DNA of 64,000 nt from Coccinella septempunctata (taxonomy: Eukaryota > Arthropoda > Insecta > Coleoptera > Coccinellidae): positions 13,713,266 to 13,777,265 of the forward strand of contig NC_058197.1 in the NCBI RefSeq assembly GCF_907165205.1. Direction: 5' to 3'. A program made the position numbers and the translations under genes. The stretch's first letter is position 1, and each line of letters starts with the position of its first letter. The notes beneath the pieces were generated by a model. That model made no database searches and was not told the origin of the DNA. It was given only the letters and a program-made list of their open reading frames with translations. Positions 25,911-37,510 of this stretch are shown piece after piece.

Positions 25911-26190
25911 ACAAGGTGTCCCAAATTGCTTGATTTTGGCTGTTTCTGGTACTTCTTAACTAGATAAAGAAAAAAGGAGTATCAGAAACTTTTCGGAAAT
26001 GGTTGTAAAATTTCCACTAGTGATGTCGGAAATATCTCAAAAATAGCTCATTGGGAAAACTTAAAATGGCCATATCTTTTTATCAGGGTCAAATCGGAAA
26101 AAAAGGGTATGGAAAAAAGTGTTTCTTTCGACCACAATAATCTACTGTTGAAACATTTGTACATTCAAAGACTCGCCCTGTATATACCGC
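25911..26190 (-). repeat. DNA-transposon-end repeat, copy 2 (nearly full length)
   Basis: It begins 'aaggtgtcccaaattgcttg' and ends 'agactcgccctgtatata', so both outer tips carry the 'caggg' style found in TA-target elements. Its reverse complement matches 4390-4560. The interior has 'aaaatggccatatctttt' and 'aaaagtgtttctttcgacc'. No coding capacity is visible. Confidence 0.65.
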
Positions 26191-27304
26191 TCGTATAATG
26201 TCGCATATCAATGTAATCAGATCCCAAGTGTAGTCACCATCATAAAAATCCCTGAAAAATCCCGAATTTCCCGCATATCACCGACGAAACATCCGGGATC
26301 GCATCGACCCGACCATCATCGACGGGGTTCAGGCCCGGCGGTCGCGAAGGCCCGTCCAAGCGTGCCGCATCCAGTCCCGGAGGCGTCGATATCGGACCGT
26401 AACGTTTCGGGTTTATTGGTTCGCCCCCGATCGTTTTGCAAGCCCGCGGGGGACGTTTCCGCGTAGAGATAGCCCGGCACGCAAAAAGTTTGTTTTTCTA
26501 AGCCGAACGAGGTAGAAACGATGCGTTATTCGCGTATGCGTTGTTTCGAAAGCTTCGACGTCTGTATTTGGATCGATCGTGACTGTGTTACAAGCCTGAG
26601 ACTATTGAATATGATCCTGCAGTTCGACGTTTGACGATTTAATCGGAATCGAGAAGAATCGTCAATCGAATCGGGGTAATCTCGAGTATTTCTCGCCCAT
26701 TTGTTACCGATGATATCCGAACCGATCTGGGTTACCGTCTCAGACGAAGGACAAAAAAGTTGCGACGTTGCCAAGTGGATAGTTCGCATTTTTTCGGAGA
26801 TTTGAGGAAAAATCGAATTTCGAAGAGACTTTCGGCGGAAAAGACAGCGTTATAGCCTTTTCCGTTTCTCGGGTATCCGGGACGTCGCGAGCGGGAGAAA
26901 AGCCGTTTTCGATGTCGCGCTGTTGTTATTTATTATTCACCCCGTCGACCGGATAATCGAAGAGCCGAGTGCGCCCTCCTCGCACCCCCCCAATCGAAGG
27001 GGACCAATCGCCGAACGCGTCCCCGTATCGACGGAATACTCGGATATACGATTTACCGGCCGGTCTCGAACCCGATTCATTATTTGTCCGGCTAATTGAC
27101 TCGCGCCCCGAGGTACCCCCGCGCCCTCCCGGGGGAGCACCTAAGGGCTGGCCCCCACGGGCCCTCAATCCGGCCGTTCGTTTTGTCGTGCGTCGGAAAT
27201 TCATTTGGTCCTTCGGTGCCCAGAATCGGCCGATAAAATACGTGAAATCTGCGGTTAGTCGATGTCCTTCGTGGCGTGTCAACCGACGTCGAGTGGGAAT
27301 GGGG
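26191..27304. other. GC/CpG-rich block
   Basis: Especially in 26280-26500 and 26930-27200, several frames on both strands are open at once, which is expected from GC-rich, TA-poor DNA. None shows a protein motif. It could be a CpG-rich regulatory region. Confidence 0.35.
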
Positions 27305-27873
27305 AATTCTCCTCAATCAGGGTTATCACTGCATATGCAAGTTTAAACTGAATAATTATGACCTTCATTCATTAAACTATTCGAAATCATTCTTCAAATA
27401 TGGGGTTTTAAGATTTAAATCGCTTCGTTTCTAGTTTACGATTTGGCAACAGCGCCTAGTAGAAAATAAAAAGAACAATGGCTTGTTTATAACATAACAG
27501 CTGTTGATTTACAGCCATCCTAAGACGCGTACTCATTGGCGTGCCTCAACAGTAACCGGCCATAAAAATCCCATAAAATTTTACGACCTTCCTCGTTCGT
27601 CGCAGACCTCATAGACAGCCATCTTTGTCTATCTCATCAAGATAATGTATTTGTTGTCCTTTATGATCAAGGTAATTTCAGTCGATGTTGCCAACTTGTG
27701 CCATCCACATGAAACGCTTTAAATTTTAAATACCCATTTTTATTTTTCATTTTTAAGTTCTTAAAATTTTTTTTTTCGGGAAACGGTTATCTCAAAATGT
27801 GACGTTTCAAAGATATTTCATAAAAAATACATCATTTTTGTCAGAACGAGTATTCCCTATTCGAACATGTCGA
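27305..27873 (+). repeat. About 570-bp dispersed repeat, copy 1
   Basis: It runs from 'ggaattctcctcaatcaggg' to 'agtattccctattc'. The shared core includes 'aatcccataaaattttacga', 'ccttcctcgttcgtcgcaga' and 'tcagtcgatgttgccaactt'. Copy 3 (31527-32106) is in the same orientation and copy 2 (28337-28905) is inverted. There are no inverted ends and no coding frame. It behaves like a non-autonomous interspersed element of unknown class. Confidence 0.9.
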
Positions 27874-28281
27874 AACAACGCGTAAAACTTCACCCTTTTT
27901 TTCGCGAGAGTCCGTCTGATCGACCAAACGTGAAACTATGAAAATCCGAGGGCAGCACATTATTGGACTATTCCGATTCCGTGAACTTCAAAGTGAATCT
28001 AGTCGGCTACCCCTACGAGGGGGAACGTCACCCCTCGACGAATCAGGTTCGGGCGAGACACCCCAGCAGATAGCCGAAGTATTGATGACGTCGTCTACCG
28101 ACACTTTGACACGCACGCCAGTATTTTTCTCGGATGGGTTAAGATGATGGGGCGATTTGCCGTTCACCTTCGGGAGGGTATGAATCTACGGCGAATACGG
28201 TCCCGGACATTCAAAGAAAAAAAAATCAGATGAAGAATACGTTTCTGTACAAGTACCACGTTATTCGAAAGACAAACCCCG
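27874..28281. other. Unique spacer between inverted repeat copies
   Basis: This short stretch between copies 1 and 2 of the dispersed repeat is GC-rich at 27940-28200. It holds an open frame (27938-28147) with no recognisable homology. Confidence 0.35.
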
Positions 28282-28330
28282 GGTTTCATGGAGCTTGATC
28301 GGGGAATCAACGCTCGATTGACGGATAGAC
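28282..28330. repeat. 49-bp motif shared with the satellite edge
   Basis: This is the partner of 2845-2893, with 41 of 49 positions identical and no gaps. It ends 6 bases before the inverted dispersed repeat copy at 28337. Confidence 0.6.
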
Positions 28331-28336
28331 CTGTTG

Positions 28337-28905
28337 ACGAAAATGATTTATTTTTTTATGAAATATCTGTGAAACGTCACATTTTGAAATAACCATTTTA
28401 ACCGTTTCCCAAAAAAATTATTTAAAAATGAAAAATAAAAATGGGTATTTAAAATTTAAAGCGTTTCGTTTCTATTGCACAAGTTGACAACATCGACCGA
28501 AATATGCGTTGATAATAAAGGACATCAAATACACTTTCTTGATGAGATAGACAAAGATAGCTGTCTATGAAGTCTGCGACGAACGAGGAAGGTCGTAAAA
28601 TTTTATGGGATTTTTATGGCCGGTTGCTGTTGATGCTCGCCAGTGAATACGCGCCTTATGACGGCTTCAAATCAACAGCTATTATTTTATAGACAAGCCG
28701 TTGTTCTTTTCATTTCCTAGTAGGCGCTGTTGCCAAATCGTAAACTAGAAAAGAAGCGATTTAAATTTCGAAACCTCATATTTGAAGAATGATTTTGAAT
28801 AGTTTCCGCGGTGCATTTGAAAAATTCATTAATGAAACTCATAATTATTCAGTTTTAACTTGCATATGCTGTGATAACCCTAAAGAATATCATGATCCCA
28901 ATATT
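28337..28905 (-). repeat. About 570-bp dispersed repeat, copy 2 (inverted)
   Basis: The reverse complement matches 27305-27873 and 31527-32106 over almost their full length. It carries the insertion-like segment 'tccgcggtgcatttgaaaaa' that copy 3 also has but copy 1 lacks. Copies 1 and 2 form an inverted pair with about 460 bases between them. Confidence 0.9.
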
Positions 28906-29265
28906 CAGAGGACACGACAATTGTCATTCCATCAATGTATCCACGTTATGTGGTATTGTTTGGGGTTATGGATGGATGCAGGATTCTACAGCGAGTGAGG
29001 CTTGGTTCAGTCTTGGTGTGACAGGTGGCGCGTTGTGATGAGAATCGAAGAATATCTCTCAAGGCAGGCATTTTTGTTAAAAAAAAGCCTCACCTTAAAT
29101 TCATCCTGCCCGTCCGATCTATCTTGTTATCTTTCATAGCCTTCCGGTATTGAACCAAACCTCATAAAGATCAACTTGGAATGAAGTTGACTCAGAACAC
29201 AGTCCTACGACTAGACTAGATAGAGTAGCATACATTTCCTCGAACCACCTGGATTCCGTATCACA
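28906..29265. other. Short unassigned spacer
   Basis: No gene or repeat was recognised between the inverted dispersed repeat and the LINE insertion. Confidence 0.35.
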
Positions 29266-30520
29266 TCGACGGTTCGACGAATTTTCGTATCGTCGTTCGA
29301 CGAATTTTCGTATCGGGTTGTTTTTCGATTTATCCCGAGCTTTCGATAGCCTTTCTTTCGAGTTCTTGATCGATAAATGCTACAACATTGGATTCAGGGG
29401 TATATTTTCAACCTGGATTCGAAGTTATCTTGAAGGAAGAACTATATCTGTCAGGGTTCACAACTCATTTTCACGAGAGCGTAGCGTTAATTCGGGCGTT
29501 CCCCAGGGATCTGTGCTGGGACCACTTCTATTTTTATTGTTTATTAACGATCTGCCTGTGAATCTGAGAAAAATGTTTATTTTGATAACGGGTATCCCTG
29601 ATATCCATCTTCTCCTCGAAAAACTGAGATTGATATTGTTCGCCGATGATACTTCGGTGGTGATTAGTGCAGGTTCCTTTGTGGAATTACAGGCGTTATG
29701 TCAGCTGCTGGTGCACTGTTTTGTAGATTGGTGCAGACAAAATAATATTATGATTAATATTAATAAGACGGAGCTCATTCATTTTCAAAATCGGAGTAAT
29801 GATCTGAATAGGATGATATTGCGGTACTCGGATAATGTGATACAAGCTGGAAGCCATGCAAAATTTCTCGGGATTCATTTAGACGAAAACCTAAGGTGGA
29901 GCTTACATGTAGATGATGTCTGCAAGAAACTTAATAGTTCATACTACGCGATCAGTAGAATAAAAGATATTGTTCCTCTGCAATCACTAATGAATGTCTA
30001 CTATAGTCTTGTTTACAGTCATATCTCTTATAATATTATGCTATGGGGGAACTCAACGGACGTTGGTAGAGTTTTCATAACCCAAAAGAGGATTATACGC
30101 ATGATGTTCAGTATTGCACCTCGCAGTTCTTGTAAACCGGTTTTCAAGAGGAACAATATTTTGACTGTCGCTTCCATATTCATTCTCAAGTGCCTGGTAT
30201 ATGCCAAAGAAAATGAAAACCATCTGACGAAGCTGTCTGCTTTTCACAATTACAACACCCGAAATAAAACAGTGCTGTCATTTCCAAAACACAGAACATC
30301 TAAGTACCAGATGTCACCATCTTATCAATGCATTAAGCTTTTTAATAATCTTCCTGCGAATATAAGATCTCTTAGTCTGAAGAATTTCAAGAAAGTGGTA
30401 AAAGAATTGCTCTTAAAGAATTGTTATTACTCGGTTAGTGAATATTTATGTGATCAATTGTAATGGTCTGATTTCTGTGACTTGTCCTATACATTGTTTG
30501 ATGTCTAACAGGATCAATAA

Positions 30521-30558
<38 letters not shown>

Positions 30559-30560
30559 GG
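29266..30560 (+). mobile_element. 5'-truncated non-LTR retrotransposon (CR1/Jockey-like) with (ATT)n tail
   Basis: The element begins inside its reverse transcriptase gene and ends in a run of ATT units (about 30519-30558) after 'aggatcaataa'. Such a 3' microsatellite tail is usual for CR1- and I-like LINEs. Severe 5' truncation is typical of LINE insertion. Just upstream, the 21-base word 'gttcgacgaattttcgtatc' plus g occurs twice in tandem (29272-29292 and 29295-29315), possibly made during insertion. No flanking target duplication was identified with certainty. Confidence 0.85.
29318..30463 (+). CDS. Reverse transcriptase domain of a LINE, N-terminally truncated
   Basis: The frame opens without a real start: the first listed codon is TTG and the frame continues open upstream, so the N-terminal endonuclease and first RT motifs are lost. 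It reads 'FFDLSRAFDSL' (residues 2-12; first catalytic Asp), 'SGVPQGSVLGPLLFLLFIND' (59-78), 'FADDTSVV' (108-115; the catalytic Asp pair), 'KTELIHF' and 'KFLGIHLDE'. The thumb and C-terminal part end in a stop at 30463, just before the ATT tail. About 380 codons remain without a stop or frameshift, which suggests a young insertion. The protein would act in target-primed reverse transcription if complete. As it stands it lacks essential domains and a promoter. Confidence 0.88.
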   Translation: MFFDLSRAFDSLSFEFLIDKCYNIGFRGIFSTWIRSYLEGRTISVRVHNSFSRERSVNSGVPQGSVLGPLLFLLFINDLPVNLRKMFILITGIPDIHLLLEKLRLILFADDTSVVISAGSFVELQALCQLLVHCFVDWCRQNNIMININKTELIHFQNRSNDLNRMILRYSDNVIQAGSHAKFLGIHLDENLRWSLHVDDVCKKLNSSYYAISRIKDIVPLQSLMNVYYSLVYSHISYNIMLWGNSTDVGRVFITQKRIIRMMFSIAPRSSCKPVFKRNNILTVASIFILKCLVYAKENENHLTKLSAFHNYNTRNKTVLSFPKHRTSKYQMSPSYQCIKLFNNLPANIRSLSLKNFKKVVKELLLKNCYYSVSEYLCDQL

Positions 30561-31526
30561 ACGAGAACGGAAAGCGACACGAGTGGGAAGACTGACGGTG
30601 AGAGAGAGGACGAGAAACGGAGAGAAGGGGAAAACGGAGCCGTGCGCTGTTGATGTAGGTCGAGATTCTATATTAGCTTTTTCGAGACAAAACACCGTAT
30701 CAGCTTTTCACTGCCGGGGATCTATGAACTCTGGCGTTTGGCGATTTGTCTCGTCGTTAAACGTCGCGCATGGATTGTTGGGAATGCGGCGGACGGATAT
30801 CTAGTCGGGTCTAAACTGTTCTCGTATTACTTCACACGCGAGAATTATACCGACGGTTCCCGTTCGGACTTAGGACTGATTGGAACAAAGCTGGGCCCAT
30901 AACCTATCGCGACTTCACGGATATGAAGATCAAATCTGATCGATCTCGGTATGAAGTCTTGGGGCGTTCGCATATTTAGTAGTCCGGAAGGTCTAATCCG
31001 GAAACCGCTTCTGGAATACGTCGGTGGGATGATGACGCCGCGTTTTCCAAAGTTCCAACCCCGGTCGAACTCCTTTCGTCGGGGCATTTAGGTCGGCTAA
31101 TCTCCTAAACAAACGTCGCGGAACCCCGATACAAAGTTTGGGAAGTGTGATGGCGCCCGCGTGTGGCGGTTGTGTACTGCGGCGCCCGACCAGTACCCGG
31201 AGGAAAACATCGGGTTAATTTATGGACCCGGCAACGATCCGGGATAGAGATTTATTTATTTATTTATTTATTCTGATTTGGGATACAAACAGGAATACTC
31301 CCAGAAAAGTATCCTCTGATACATAACAAAAAACACTTTTAACAATATCCTATCCTATGGTGTATATAAGTGGCTCAATAACATGAAACAAAACAATAAT
31401 CGTTGAAAGAAAATTCTTCGGATACTCAACTTGAATGATCTCAAACTTACATGAAATGGATCCAAACTATTACAATGAGATGGAAGTGGCTCAAGGGGCG
31501 GTTTCTTCCGGTGTATATGAGGAATT
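30561..31526. other. GC-rich block followed by a (TTTA)n run
   Basis: 30570-31240 is GC/CpG-rich and starts with a purine-rich GAGA-like run (about 30596-30640). No coding is supported. A tetranucleotide run 'atttatttatttatttattt' lies at about 31252-31273 and may be the tail of a retroposon inserted on the minus strand. 31280-31526 is AT-rich and unassigned. Confidence 0.4.
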
Positions 31527-32106
31527 CTCCTCAATTTGGGTTATCACACCATATGCAAGTTTAAACTGAATAATTATGAGTTTCATTAATGATTTTTTCG
31601 AATGCACAGCGGAAACTATTCAAAATCATTCTTCAAATATGAGGTTTTAAAATTTAAATCGCTTCGTTTCTAGTTTACGATTTGACAACAGCGCCTACTA
31701 GAAAATAAAAAGAACAACGGCTTGTTTATAAAATAACAGCTGTTGATTCACAGCCATTATAAGGCTCGTACTTACTGGCGAGCTTCAACTGCAACCGGCC
31801 ATAAAAATCCCATAAAATTTTACGACCTTCCTCGTTCGTCGCAGACTTCATAGACAGCCATCTTTGTCCATCTCATCTAGATAATGTATTTGTTGCCTTT
31901 ATTATCAACGCATATTTCAGTCGATGTTGCCAACTTGTGCAATAGAAACGAAACGCTTTAAATTTCAAATACCCATTTTTATTTTTCATTTTTGAGTACT
32001 TAAAATAATTTCTTCGGGAAACGGTTGAAATGGTTATTTTAAAATGTGACGTTTCAAAGATATTTCATAAAAATACATCATTTTCGTCAGAAGGAGTATT
32101 CCCTAT
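31527..32106 (+). repeat. About 570-bp dispersed repeat, copy 3
   Basis: Direct copy of 27305-27873, starting 'ggaattctcctcaatttggg' and ending 'agtattccctattc', after which the two copies diverge at once. That sharp loss of similarity marks the right boundary of the repeat. Confidence 0.9.
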
Positions 32107-33940
32107 TCTCTTTTGTGCTAAAATATTTTTGGAACCTGAACACTCGGCTATACGAGGAGAGAAAATAAATTTGTTAAACAAATTTTTTTTCGTCGAAGAA
32201 TGTGGTAATATTGTACGTTTCCTGAATTTTGAAAAACTTGCCACAGGGTTTTCCAAATGTCGTGTCAAAAATTGGGATGAGGATTCGCCCATAACTTTCG
32301 TTTTTCAAAGCAGAACCCTAATTTTTTATGATTGCTTTGGAGTCCACGAAGAGAAATAATGATAAGAGTTCTAATATGTCGATGCTCTTAAAATGAATAG
32401 TTTCCCCTGAATTTATGTCGTACGTAGAGTACAATTCATAAAATCTGAGGATACATTTTCCCAATAATTCACAGAGTAACCATGTTTGAGGAAGCTTTGG
32501 CCATTGAACGCCAGATGTCGCGTCGAATTTCTACTACTCTGATGCCGCCACTGTCTTTTCGTCCTCTGCTTTTTCGTTGTTTGAGTTATGCGATACTGAC
32601 AAGCTGAAACGAGAGCGAAGCAGGTCTATCGCTTGTCACTTTCGATGTCGGTATGTTTATCCATGGCATGTGGATTTCTACCAGTCCGTTTAATGCTGTT
32701 AAAATTTATATCGCCGTCTGACAGACTTGATATCACCAAAAATTTCTTCTCCGTTCCTTGTGAGAAGAGGAACGTCAATTCGGGACAACGTTAAATGTTT
32801 AACTTTTTCTTGAGCATTTTTTTGGTACATATTTCAGCATCTCTTCGAGGTAATGAAACGGTTCGGTTTGAACGGCATCCTCTGTCGGCCTGATGACGCG
32901 TCCCTCTGAAAGAGATTTTCACCCTCTCTCATAGGACCAATAAATCCGTGCCTCAGAAACAAATGACGAACCTCTGTGGGATGCTGTTTCAGAAGATACG
33001 CTGTTTATTCGCCTCCGCTTCCTCTCTTCCTCTCACTCGACCCACTAACGAGGTCGGCACCTTCAAAGCAATCACCCGACGGCTCCTGAACGTCGACTTC
33101 CGGGAAAACTTTTTCTCGCGCTGCGTGAGAGTCCCTTTCCCCCATCCCCTCCGAAATTAATATCGCGCGACAAATTCGCCGGTTCCGCGCTGATTTATCG
33201 TCGGTTTTTTTGTCTCGCTAGCTTTTCTAGCTCTCTCGCGGCGGCACCTTTGAAGTTCCTCGACGCGGCGCCCGATCGGATCCGGATTTTTGGCCCGGAA
33301 CGCGGGAGCCTCCGCGTTCGACGCGGGGAATTTATGATTTTTCATTATCGAAATTCTGAAGGGAGGGGACGATTGTCGCGTCGATAAATATAGACTCGTT
33401 ATCCGAGTCGAGACGGGAGGACGTGTCGGAGCTTTCACTTTACTCCGTTGCGAAGCGAATTATTTGGTTTAATCGAGTGGAAGTCGCGTAGATACGGCTC
33501 GATTACGCGAGTAAATTTCGGGACAGGGTTTATTCTATCGGACGGATGTAGACTTGGCATTGTCGGTTCGTCACAGATGGCCACTTTACGATGATATCCG
33601 ATTTTTTCTATTCACTTTTTATATTGGTCGCACGGGTAATGTTGAGACTTAAAATTAAGAGAGCCTGGTCTTCTTTAACACCCAGTACATCTCATCAGCT
33701 TATCTAGACGAACGTCTTTTACCTTTATTTTCCTGGAATCTTTCTGAGGTATAGAAAGCCATCGTTTGATGGCTGGCTTAGAAACCACAAAATTGCTCTG
33801 GTCCTGTAACAGTAGTTATAACTCCTTGTCTTAAGGAGGGAAGAGAAAAAAGTCCCAAGACTCCAACTGAAGTCCGCTTCGTTGTTTACGAGGATGTATT
33901 GATATCTAGTTAGCCTAGACCTGTTCCATGCTTAAAAATG
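32107..33940. other. Gene-free sequence with a GC-rich block
   Basis: The plus frame 32030-32359 starts inside the repeat and has no homology. 32870-33560 is GC/CpG-rich with open frames on both strands but no motif. 33655-33790 has wording reminiscent of LINE relics ('agtacatctcatcagcttat' against 'ggtacatctcatcggctaat' at 48241), so a decayed fragment is possible. Confidence 0.35.
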
Positions 33941-34985
33941 AATATTGCGTTACCATAGCAACGAACAATAACTCATTAGAAGTGTCAGTGTGAAGTTTGA
34001 GGTCAAAAAAGTAAACCAGAGTTGGGCAATAAATTAAAAGAAAGAAGATGTCCACCGAAATTGTGAAAATCGAAAAATTGGAGTATCGAGCCATCATCAA
34101 GTATCTGTATTTGAAAAGGTTAAGAGGTAAGCAGATTTACGAAGATTTGCTTAATACCCTTGGTGATCGATGTCCTTCGTATGCGAACGTGAAAAATTGG
34201 ACTGCAAGCTACAAAAGAGTGAATTTTCCATTGAAGATGATGACCGATCGGGAAGGCCAGTTTCTATGTCAGTCCCCGAAGATATCGATGCAGTTCATGA
34301 CATGATTTTATCAGACCGTCGAATTGGGCTAAAACGGATATCTGAAGCACTGAATATTCCATACGAACGCGTTCATCATATAGTTCACGTCACTTTGGAC
34401 ATGAGAAAAATTGCTGCAAAATGGATCCCCAAATGTTTGAATGTTGACCAAAAGCGTGCAAGGGTAGAAGCATCGAGTTCGATCTGTGCTCGATTTGAAA
34501 ACGATGTAGACTTCTTAAACCGAATTGTTACTATGGATGAGACTTGGGTACATGTCTACGATACAGAAACAAAGCAACAATCGATGGAATGGCGACACTC
34601 TGGTTCTCCAAGAAGTTTTGTGTCCAAAAATCTCCTAAAAACGTTCTTGCTCCAGTTTTTGGGATTGCCATGGAGTGTTCGTGATTGATTTTTTGGACAA
34701 GGGTGGAACAATAAGCGGAGTTTACTATTCGACATTACTGACCACTCTACGGGAAAAATTTAAGAGAAAAGACGCGGAAAGCTATCCAAAGGTGTTTTGT
34801 TTTTGCAGGACAACGCCCTTGCACACAAATCTCATATTGCCATGCAAAAAATTCGTGATTTAGGGTTTGAATTACTAGAAAATTTTTCAATATATCCTCG
34901 TACTGTACAGCTTTCTCTCACATGTTTCGGCCATATAAAGAAAACATGCATGTAACAACTGAATGGATTGAAATGCTTCCATCCA
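33941..34985 (+). pseudogene. Broken mariner transposase and left end
   Basis: An ATG at 34048 opens 'MSTEIVKIEKLEYRAIIKYL', the N-terminal helix-turn-helix region. The frame shifts near 34210. The next frame carries 'DDDRSGRPVS', 'RIGLKRISEALNIPYERVHH' and 'IVTMDETWVHVYDTETKQQS', holding the first catalytic Asp in the mariner-type MDETW block. A further shift near 34610 and another near 34680 precede 'VIDFLDKGGTISGVYYSTLL'. A 'FLQDNALAH' block with the second Asp is readable at about 34798-34830. The third block, normally SPDLAPSDY, has decayed to 'YPRTVQLSLTCF'. At least three frameshifts and loss of the last catalytic block make it inactive. The left flank contains mariner-type untranslated sequence; the right end is missing. 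Confidence 0.9.
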
Positions 34986-37510
34986 TTGCCATTCTTAGCG
35001 AATAATTGAAGACTGATGATTGCAGAACAGATTTTACTTGTAAATTTTGACTGTCGCTGGTGGACACTCTGTACATCTCCTTCAATTTCGGTGGATCCAG
35101 AGAACGTGCCTAACTACGTAGTGGAAAAGACGGCTTTCTCTCCTGGTCTCTTCGTACTACTTTTCCAACTCCTCCACAGCGGTCAGGTGAAGCGACGTCC
35201 AACTGGACAGGTCTGCTGTACCGTCGGGATCATAGGGCGTTTGTGCCGATCAAGCGATGACCGAGGGACGTAACGGAAAATACGATTCTGGAGGGTTATC
35301 CTTCAGACGTTCATAAGCCTACGCCGTTTTCTCCTGAAAAGTGAAAAGCGTACGTATTCGAGTAGCGTCTGCTATTTTTCTTCGCTTCCCAATACGCCGA
35401 TGAATAATTGGGAGAAGTCTCGTTTCTCTATTCAGGAATGTTAATTTGGTGTTTCGCGGTTCCGAGGCGAATTTTTTTTTCCGTTCTCTCCCCTTTTCAG
35501 ACCGCGATCGATACGCGTTTTTCTTACACCGTCGAACGTTTCCTTCGGCGGTCTCCAATATCCTCCCTCCCGTGTACCCCTCTTCGATTCGTACGTCCGT
35601 CCGTCATATTACATCAGACCGCGAGATGAACTCGAGAGTTCTCTCGTCTTTTCTCTCGCGCGTCTTTCTCACCATGACGACGAACAGTTTCGAAAAACCG
35701 CGGATCCTCTCGCTGAAGAACGAATTAATGAGGGGGTGTGCGAGGGCCTTTGTCGGCGAATGTCCCTCGGGCTTGAAATCCACCCTGCAATTAGGTAGGT
35801 GGATTTAGGGGGTGTAAGAGTAAGAACCATGTAAATGGAAAACGGGTAAACGTTATCGAATCAGGATTCAACATTTAGAAGAGAATGCTGAAAAAGAGGA
35901 TAAAAAATGAACAAAATACTTCCAGGCATTATATAACAACAATAACACTGACAAAGCAGGGAATTATGGAAACAGACAAAGAAGGAGACACTATAACAAT
36001 GTTAGAAGTTCAGGCAGTCGCACTGAAGAAACTTTAGAACCTTGTATCATTACTGACATATTGACAAACATCATATTAATGAAAGGATCAAACGTTGTGC
36101 TATGGAAATAGAGCAAGAGGATCCAAATATAATTATAGAAGTATAATATAAAATTACTGAAATACATTCAGAAACTGTTCACTAGGAAATTGGCTAATAA
36201 AATCAACGGCAAAGTACAAATTACCGAGGAACAAAGCAAGGATTCTTGAAGCAGCAAGTCAACAGAATACCTCCGCAACGAAGCATTCCCAGAAGAGACA
36301 AAAGATTGACCGTTTATCGACAACTAAAGATCTAATACTCACACACATGCAAAACCAAACGCGAAAACTCAGTGATTTGCCTGCCGATATAATTCAGATT
36401 TAGAGGATGTAATAAGATATATACAAATGCCTACGCCATCTATCACTGGGTAGGCGGATCACAACGTAGAACGCCCGTGATCCCTAGTAGATCCCTGTCA
36501 AGTGGGTACGATGGAGAGTCGCTACAACAAATATTTCCAATTGAGCTTCTTCCACCCACAATGATCAGACATAAGACGAGCCAACAACAGAACTATCGGT
36601 GTCGTGTCATCCTCCGAAAACCTGCCGTTACTCTCCCACCCCTATCGTCGTACATGCGGCAACGTTTAATACCTGGATTTGCATAAACGCGACGATCGCC
36701 GTCGTTATCTCCGCGCCACCGTGACGTCGATATTGGCTCGGACAAATTGCCCATTTGCATTCTACCGCCCGCCCCCGACGATCCGGACGCACAACCGCCC
36801 CCGTCCCTTACCGTTCGGACACCCTCGGGGTCGTCGAAACCCCCCCGCGTTGCGTAAGAATAGGATGTGCGGTGACGTGTGAGTCACGAGTAGTAGTGGA
36901 TTGAGGCGAATTTATGGCGACGAAAGGGGGTCGCGGATAGCGTCTGCTCGCGCCCGATACGGGACGCGAGCGACGCCCGTCGAGATGAGAGACGTTCGGG
37001 GAGATCGATTGGGGAAATGCTGGTTATGTGAGAAAAGTATGATTGGTTTTTACAAGGTGCGAAGCCCCAAATTTAAGCTTCCTTATTACTACATATTGCC
37101 TAGGCAAATTAGGTCGAAAAAGAGCAGTGCTACAAGCTGAAAATGGTCTCAAAAGACGAAGGGCATATAAAATATGGGAAAAGTGGAGTTTGCGACAATT
37201 TTCGGTCAGATTGCAAAAGACGAAGTACATAAAGACATTTGAAATAAGCCCAGACCTCCAGAACACTCTTTACTAAGGTGCAGAATGCAATGCTGTTGTC
37301 TTCTGAGGTGCCAGCAACGACTGAAGACTGAACAACATTCGGCTGCAACTGTTTGAGAAGGGCTTCTCCAAAGCGAACTCCAACCTGGCAAGTATGCCAT
37401 AAACAGAAGCAGCTACAGAAAAGCAGAATCAATTTTTGATTCAATATTGAAGTATATTATATCATATATGCACACATGAGTATGATATACGTAGTTCACA
37501 AGACAATCCA
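34986..37510. other. Gene-free sequence, two GC-rich blocks
   Basis: 35270-35820 and 36600-37000 are GC/CpG-rich with open frames in several phases and no homology. 35880-36380 is A-rich. 36425-36490 resembles the short repeat at 57625-57680 ('acgccatctatcactgggta'). The minus frame 37130-37444 is unassigned. Confidence 0.35.

Noticed and set aside
26926..27346. Overlapping 118- and 125-codon frames on opposite strands
   Set aside because: This is what GC-rich, stop-poor sequence gives. The translations are Arg/Pro-rich without domains.
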